From contig NZ_CP187970.1 of NCBI RefSeq assembly GCF_049942825.1, positions 7,936,001-8,000,000 of the forward strand: a stretch of 64,000 bases of DNA. Direction: 5' to 3'. The notes beneath the pieces were generated by a model. That model did not search any database and was not told the DNA's origin. It saw nothing but the letters and a program-made list of their open reading frames with translations. A program made the translations under genes and the position numbers. This document shows positions 61,072-64,000 of the stretch, one piece after another (the stretch's first letter is position 1; every line of letters begins with the position of its first letter). This stretch comes from Paenibacillus_G sp049942825. Its GTDB lineage: Bacteria; Bacillota; Bacilli; Paenibacillales; NBRC-103111.

Positions 61072-61512
61072 ATGAATGTGTACGAATCGGACTCCATTCC
61101 CTTCATTCTCGCCCGCGTCATGCGGCTTCACCGCCACCGCGTCCAGTCGATGATCCAGGATTATGAGGTCCACCCGGGCCAGCCTCCGCTGCTTCATCAT
61201 CTCGCCGAGCAGGATGGCCAGCGGCAGAGCGAGCTCGCCGATAAGCTGCGGGTCAAACCCGCTACCCTGACGGTGATGATCAACCGGATGGCGAAGACGG
61301 GCCTCCTCGAACGCCGTCCGGATCCGCAGGATCAGCGCATCTCCCGCGTCTATCTGACGGAGAAGGGGCGCCTGATGCAGGAAGCGGTGCACCAGGCACT
61401 GCGCGAGATCGAGCAGGTGACGATGGCCCGGATCTCCCAGGAGGAGAAGCTTCTGCTGCGGCGTCTGCTGCTGCAGATGTATGAGAATTTACAGGAACCC
61501 GATGCCGATTAG
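61072..61512 (+). CDS. MarR family transcription regulator
   Basis: 146-residue regulator: RVMRLHRHRVQSMIQDYEVHPGQPPLLHHLAEQDGQRQSELADKLRVKPATLTVMINRMAKTGLLERRPDPQDQRISRVYLTEKG is the complete MarR winged helix with the DxR wing. AAAGAGGTCCTCTTATT precedes the ATG. It is followed after 68 bases by two ABC exporter genes, a frequent arrangement in which the regulator represses itself and a drug exporter. Both intergenic regions carry TTAG-type palindromes. Confidence 0.92.
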   Translation: MNVYESDSIPFILARVMRLHRHRVQSMIQDYEVHPGQPPLLHHLAEQDGQRQSELADKLRVKPATLTVMINRMAKTGLLERRPDPQDQRISRVYLTEKGRLMQEAVHQALREIEQVTMARISQEEKLLLRRLLLQMYENLQEPDAD

Positions 61513-61516
61513 TGAG

Positions 61517-61528
61517 TTAGCCAACTAA
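61517..61528. promoter_or_regulatory. MarR operator copy 2
   Basis: TTAGCCAACTAA, arms TTAG and CTAA as in the 61012 palindrome, between marR and the first ABC gene. Confidence 0.6.
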
Positions 61529-61580
61529 ATAATTCGCATGTGGTATGAACCCTTATTAACAGATGAAGAGGTGAATCTTC

Positions 61581-63323
61581 TTGAGAACACTCGCATCCTA
61601 TCTTCGCCCTTATTGGAAGGCCGTTCTGCTTGCTCCCCTGCTGATGCTCCTCGAGGTCTATATGGACCTCCTGCAGCCCAAGCTGATGGCCAGCATCGTC
61701 AACGACGGCGTCATGAAAGGGGATTTGGCCCATGTGCGCGACACCGGTCTGCTGATGCTCGGCTATGCGCTGATCGGCCTCATAGGCGGGATCGGCTGTA
61801 CCGTCTTCTCCAGCTCCGCCGCACAGAACTTCGGCACCGATCTGCGGGAAGCCTTGTTCCGCAAGGTGCAGACCTTCTCTTACAAGAATCTGGACCGCTT
61901 CAAGGAAGGCTCGCTCGTCACCCGGCTGACGGGAGATATCGTCCAGGTGCAGAACCTGGTGCAGATGACTCTGCGTATCCTGGTCCGTGCGCCGTTCCTC
62001 GCGCTGGGCAGCGTGATCATGGCTCTGACGATCTCGCCGAAGCTCGCCCTGATCCTGGCTGTGGCCATCCCCCTGCTGTTCCTCGTGCTGTACCTGCTTA
62101 TCCGCTACTCGTTCCCCCTCTTCTCGCAGGTGCAGCAGAAGCTTGACGGGCTGAACACGGTGCTGCAGGAGAATTTCTCGGGCATCCGGGTCGTGAAGGC
62201 CTTCGTTCGTGGTCCCTTCGAAGAAGCGCGCTTCGGTCGCGCCAACGAGGATTATACGGCGATTGCGCTGAAGGCCTCGCGTGCGGTAGCCGTCAACATG
62301 CCCGTCATGACACTGATCATGAACGTGTCGATCGTCGCCGTCCTCTGGTTCGGCGGGGCACAGACCTGGAGCGGGACGCTGCCGGTCGGCGACCTCGTCG
62401 CCTTCATCAACTACGTGACGCAGGTCCTCTTCTCGCTGCTGATGGTCGGCATGATGATGGTCTTCATCTCCCGGGCCAAGGCTTCCGCCGACCGGATCAA
62501 TGAAGTCATGGCCTCCGAAGCCGACATCCAAAGCCCCGCTGAAGCCCGGAACGATGCCGTTCGGGCCGGACGCGTCGAGTTCCGGAACGTCTCTTTCTCC
62601 TACGACGGCGATGCACGCAGGGAGCTTGTGCTGAAGCATCTCTCCTTTACCGCCGAAGCCGGTCAGTCCCTGGCCATTCTCGGACCAACGGGCTCCGGCA
62701 AGAGCTCGCTGGTCAGCCTCATCCCGCGGCTCTACGACCCGGTGGAGGGCGAAGTGCTCATCGACGGCACGGATGTGCGGGAGATGGATCTGCATCACCT
62801 TCGCGGACGCATCGGGATGGTGCTGCAGCAGGCCATTCTCTTCAGCGGAACGATCCGCGACAATATCCGGTTCGGCCGGCCCGACGCTTCCCAGGAGGAA
62901 GTCGAGGCGGCTGCACGGGCTGCGGAAGCCCATGAGTTCATCATGAGCTTCCCGGACGGCTACGACACGGTGCTCGGCCAGCGGGGGATCAACCTCTCCG
63001 GAGGGCAGAAGCAGCGGATCTCCATCGCCCGCGCCCTGCTCCTCCGTCCGGCGATCCTGATCCTCGACGACAGCACCAGCGCCGTCGACCTGGGGACGGA
63101 ATCGCGGATTCAGCGGGCGCTCAAGGAGCTTATGGCCGAGACCACGTGCATCCTGATCGCCCAGCGGATCTCCTCCGTTCTCGACGCCGACCGCATTCTG
63201 GTGCTTGAGGACGGAGAGATCGCCGCGGAAGGCACCCATGCGGAGCTTATGCAGAGCAGCCGCGTATATCAGGACATTTACCGTTCGCAGCTTGGAAAGG
63301 AGGAAGTCAGCTATGGCCGATAA
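61581..63323 (+). CDS. Heterodimeric ABC exporter subunit 1 (YfiB/BmrC-like)
   Basis: 580-residue half-transporter: membrane domain to about residue 310, ATPase after it with Walker A LGPTGSGKSSLVSLIPRL, signature LSGGQKQRISIARALL, and Walker B AILILDDSTSAVD. The catalytic Glu position is Asp (LDDST), as in the degenerate-site subunit of heterodimeric exporters such as BmrCD. The start is TTG 61581 with GAGGTGA upstream. The second subunit begins inside its last codons. Drug or peptide efflux controlled by the MarR protein is likely. Confidence 0.9.
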   Translation: MRTLASYLRPYWKAVLLAPLLMLLEVYMDLLQPKLMASIVNDGVMKGDLAHVRDTGLLMLGYALIGLIGGIGCTVFSSSAAQNFGTDLREALFRKVQTFSYKNLDRFKEGSLVTRLTGDIVQVQNLVQMTLRILVRAPFLALGSVIMALTISPKLALILAVAIPLLFLVLYLLIRYSFPLFSQVQQKLDGLNTVLQENFSGIRVVKAFVRGPFEEARFGRANEDYTAIALKASRAVAVNMPVMTLIMNVSIVAVLWFGGAQTWSGTLPVGDLVAFINYVTQVLFSLLMVGMMMVFISRAKASADRINEVMASEADIQSPAEARNDAVRAGRVEFRNVSFSYDGDARRELVLKHLSFTAEAGQSLAILGPTGSGKSSLVSLIPRLYDPVEGEVLIDGTDVREMDLHHLRGRIGMVLQQAILFSGTIRDNIRFGRPDASQEEVEAAARAAEAHEFIMSFPDGYDTVLGQRGINLSGGQKQRISIARALLLRPAILILDDSTSAVDLGTESRIQRALKELMAETTCILIAQRISSVLDADRILVLEDGEIAAEGTHAELMQSSRVYQDIYRSQLGKEEVSYGR

Positions 63324-64000
63324 TTCACAAGGCAGACGCCCGGGTCCCCCTGGCGGCCCCCCCATGGGCATGGGCGGTCCGATGGGCGGAGGCCCGATGG
63401 GCGGCCCCGGGCGCGGTACGATGCCCAAAGTCCGGGCCAAGCATACGGGAGCGACACTTCGCCGGATGTGGCGCTATCTCAGCCGGCAGCGGACGGGACT
63501 GATCCTCGTCTTCCTGTTCACCCTGCTCAGTGCAGGCCTCGCGCTACTCGGTCCCTATCTCATCGGCCGGGCCATCGACGATTACATCCTGCCCCGCGAC
63601 TACGCCGGGCTCCTCAGGCTCTGCCTGCTGCTGCTCGGAGTATACCTGATCAGCGGGGCGATGAACTGGATTCAGACCTACATCATGTCGGGGGTGACGC
63701 AGTCCACTGTGCGGGAGCTGCGCACCGACGTCTTCGCCCGGCTGCAGCTGCTCCCCCTCCGCTTTTTCGACAGTAAGGCCCACGGGGAGCTCATGAGCCG
63801 GACCACCAACGATATCGAGAACGTGTCGACCTCCTTCAATCAGAGCGTCACCCAGCTCATTACAAGTGTGGTGACGATCGTCGGCTCGCTGGCCCTGATG
63901 CTCGCCCTGAATGTCTGGCTCACGCTCGTCTCGCTCGTTACGATCCCACTGGTCATGCTAGTGACCGGGGCGATCTCGAAGCGGACCCGCGGCCACTTCA
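63313..64000 (+). CDS. Heterodimeric ABC exporter subunit 2, partial (3' end outside window)
   Basis: ATG 63313 follows GGAAAGGAGGAAGTCAGCT and overlaps the end of subunit 1 by 11 bases. A flexible N terminus rich in Gly, Pro and Met (about residues 9-35) precedes the first membrane helix (GLILVFLFTLLSAGLALLGPYLIGRAI), then FFDSKAHGELMSRTTNDIENV of the coupling region. The ATPase domain lies beyond 64000. Similar Gly/Met-rich starts occur in YfiC/BmrD-like subunits. Confidence 0.9.
   Translation, partial: MADNSQGRRPGPPGGPPMGMGGPMGGGPMGGPGRGTMPKVRAKHTGATLRRMWRYLSRQRTGLILVFLFTLLSAGLALLGPYLIGRAIDDYILPRDYAGLLRLCLLLLGVYLISGAMNWIQTYIMSGVTQSTVRELRTDVFARLQLLPLRFFDSKAHGELMSRTTNDIENVSTSFNQSVTQLITSVVTIVGSLALMLALNVWLTLVSLVTIPLVMLVTGAISKRTRGHF

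Noticed and set aside
61509..63440. 643-codon minus-strand frame opposite the ABC gene
   Set aside because: Antisense shadow of a well conserved ABC exporter.

Overview
The window looks like chromosomal DNA from a high-GC, spore-forming member of the Paenibacillaceae (Paenibacillus-like). The evidence is a Spo0M homologue, a YesM-type sensor kinase beside an extracellular sugar-binding lipoprotein, Bacillus-type AGGAGG ribosome binding sites, many U-tailed terminator hairpins, a T-box leader on proS, a glutaminyl-tRNA synthetase, an M4 neutral protease and AzlCD. Coding DNA is GC-rich, so most long antisense reading frames are shadows. I see no rRNA, tRNA, CRISPR array or intact insertion sequence.

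Layout. 1-10 kb (minus strand): solute-binding lipoprotein, YesM-type kinase, Dps, Spo0M, a protein-kinase-like/SMP-30 pair, cardiolipin synthase, adenine deaminase. 10-19 kb: an ArsR-type regulator fused to a GyrB-like ATPase under a perfect 20-bp palindrome, azlCD with a divergent XRE-cupin regulator, a methyltransferase, a ZIP transporter, and a zinc CDF/CzcO-like pair under a probable metal-sensor operator. 19-31 kb: truncated haemoglobin, DUF72, T-box-proS, EcsC, DUF2252, glnS and a regulator with a degenerate receiver domain. 31-34.6 kb: RsgA, a MarR regulator and quinone reductase that share an operator, and an MBL-fold hydrolase.

34.7-41 kb is a proline catabolism locus: P5C dehydrogenase and proline dehydrogenase in one operon, an MFS transporter with a one-base frameshift, and a divergent PAS-AAA+-Fis activator. 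The intergenic regions carry repeated GTTC-type and TTGTACA boxes. 41-46 kb holds small stress and house-keeping genes, a response-regulator remnant and a mini sigma-like protein.

The most interesting part is 46.3-51.4 kb, a compact RiPP-type operon on the minus strand. It encodes a 39-residue precursor, a nucleotidyltransferase, an HPr-kinase-like kinase, a PqqD-type recognition element and a SipW-like Ser/His peptidase. These are the tailoring genes of paeninodin/pseudomycoidin-type lasso clusters, but the lasso cyclase and the B2 leader peptidase are absent. The operon converges on a type-I ABC exporter. Both transcription units carry the same palindromic element, GATACAANNNGTATC, twice before the precursor and once before the exporter, which argues that they form one regulated system.

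51.5-64 kb: family-4-like uracil-DNA glycosylase, a multi-sensor diguanylate cyclase, a small hydrophobic peptide, the M4 protease, about 1.1 kb of non-coding DNA ending in a strong terminator, an Fe-S XPD/DinG-like helicase with an N-terminal nuclease domain interrupted by a GAAG-repeat frameshift, a small acidic protein, and a MarR-controlled heterodimeric ABC exporter that runs off the right end.
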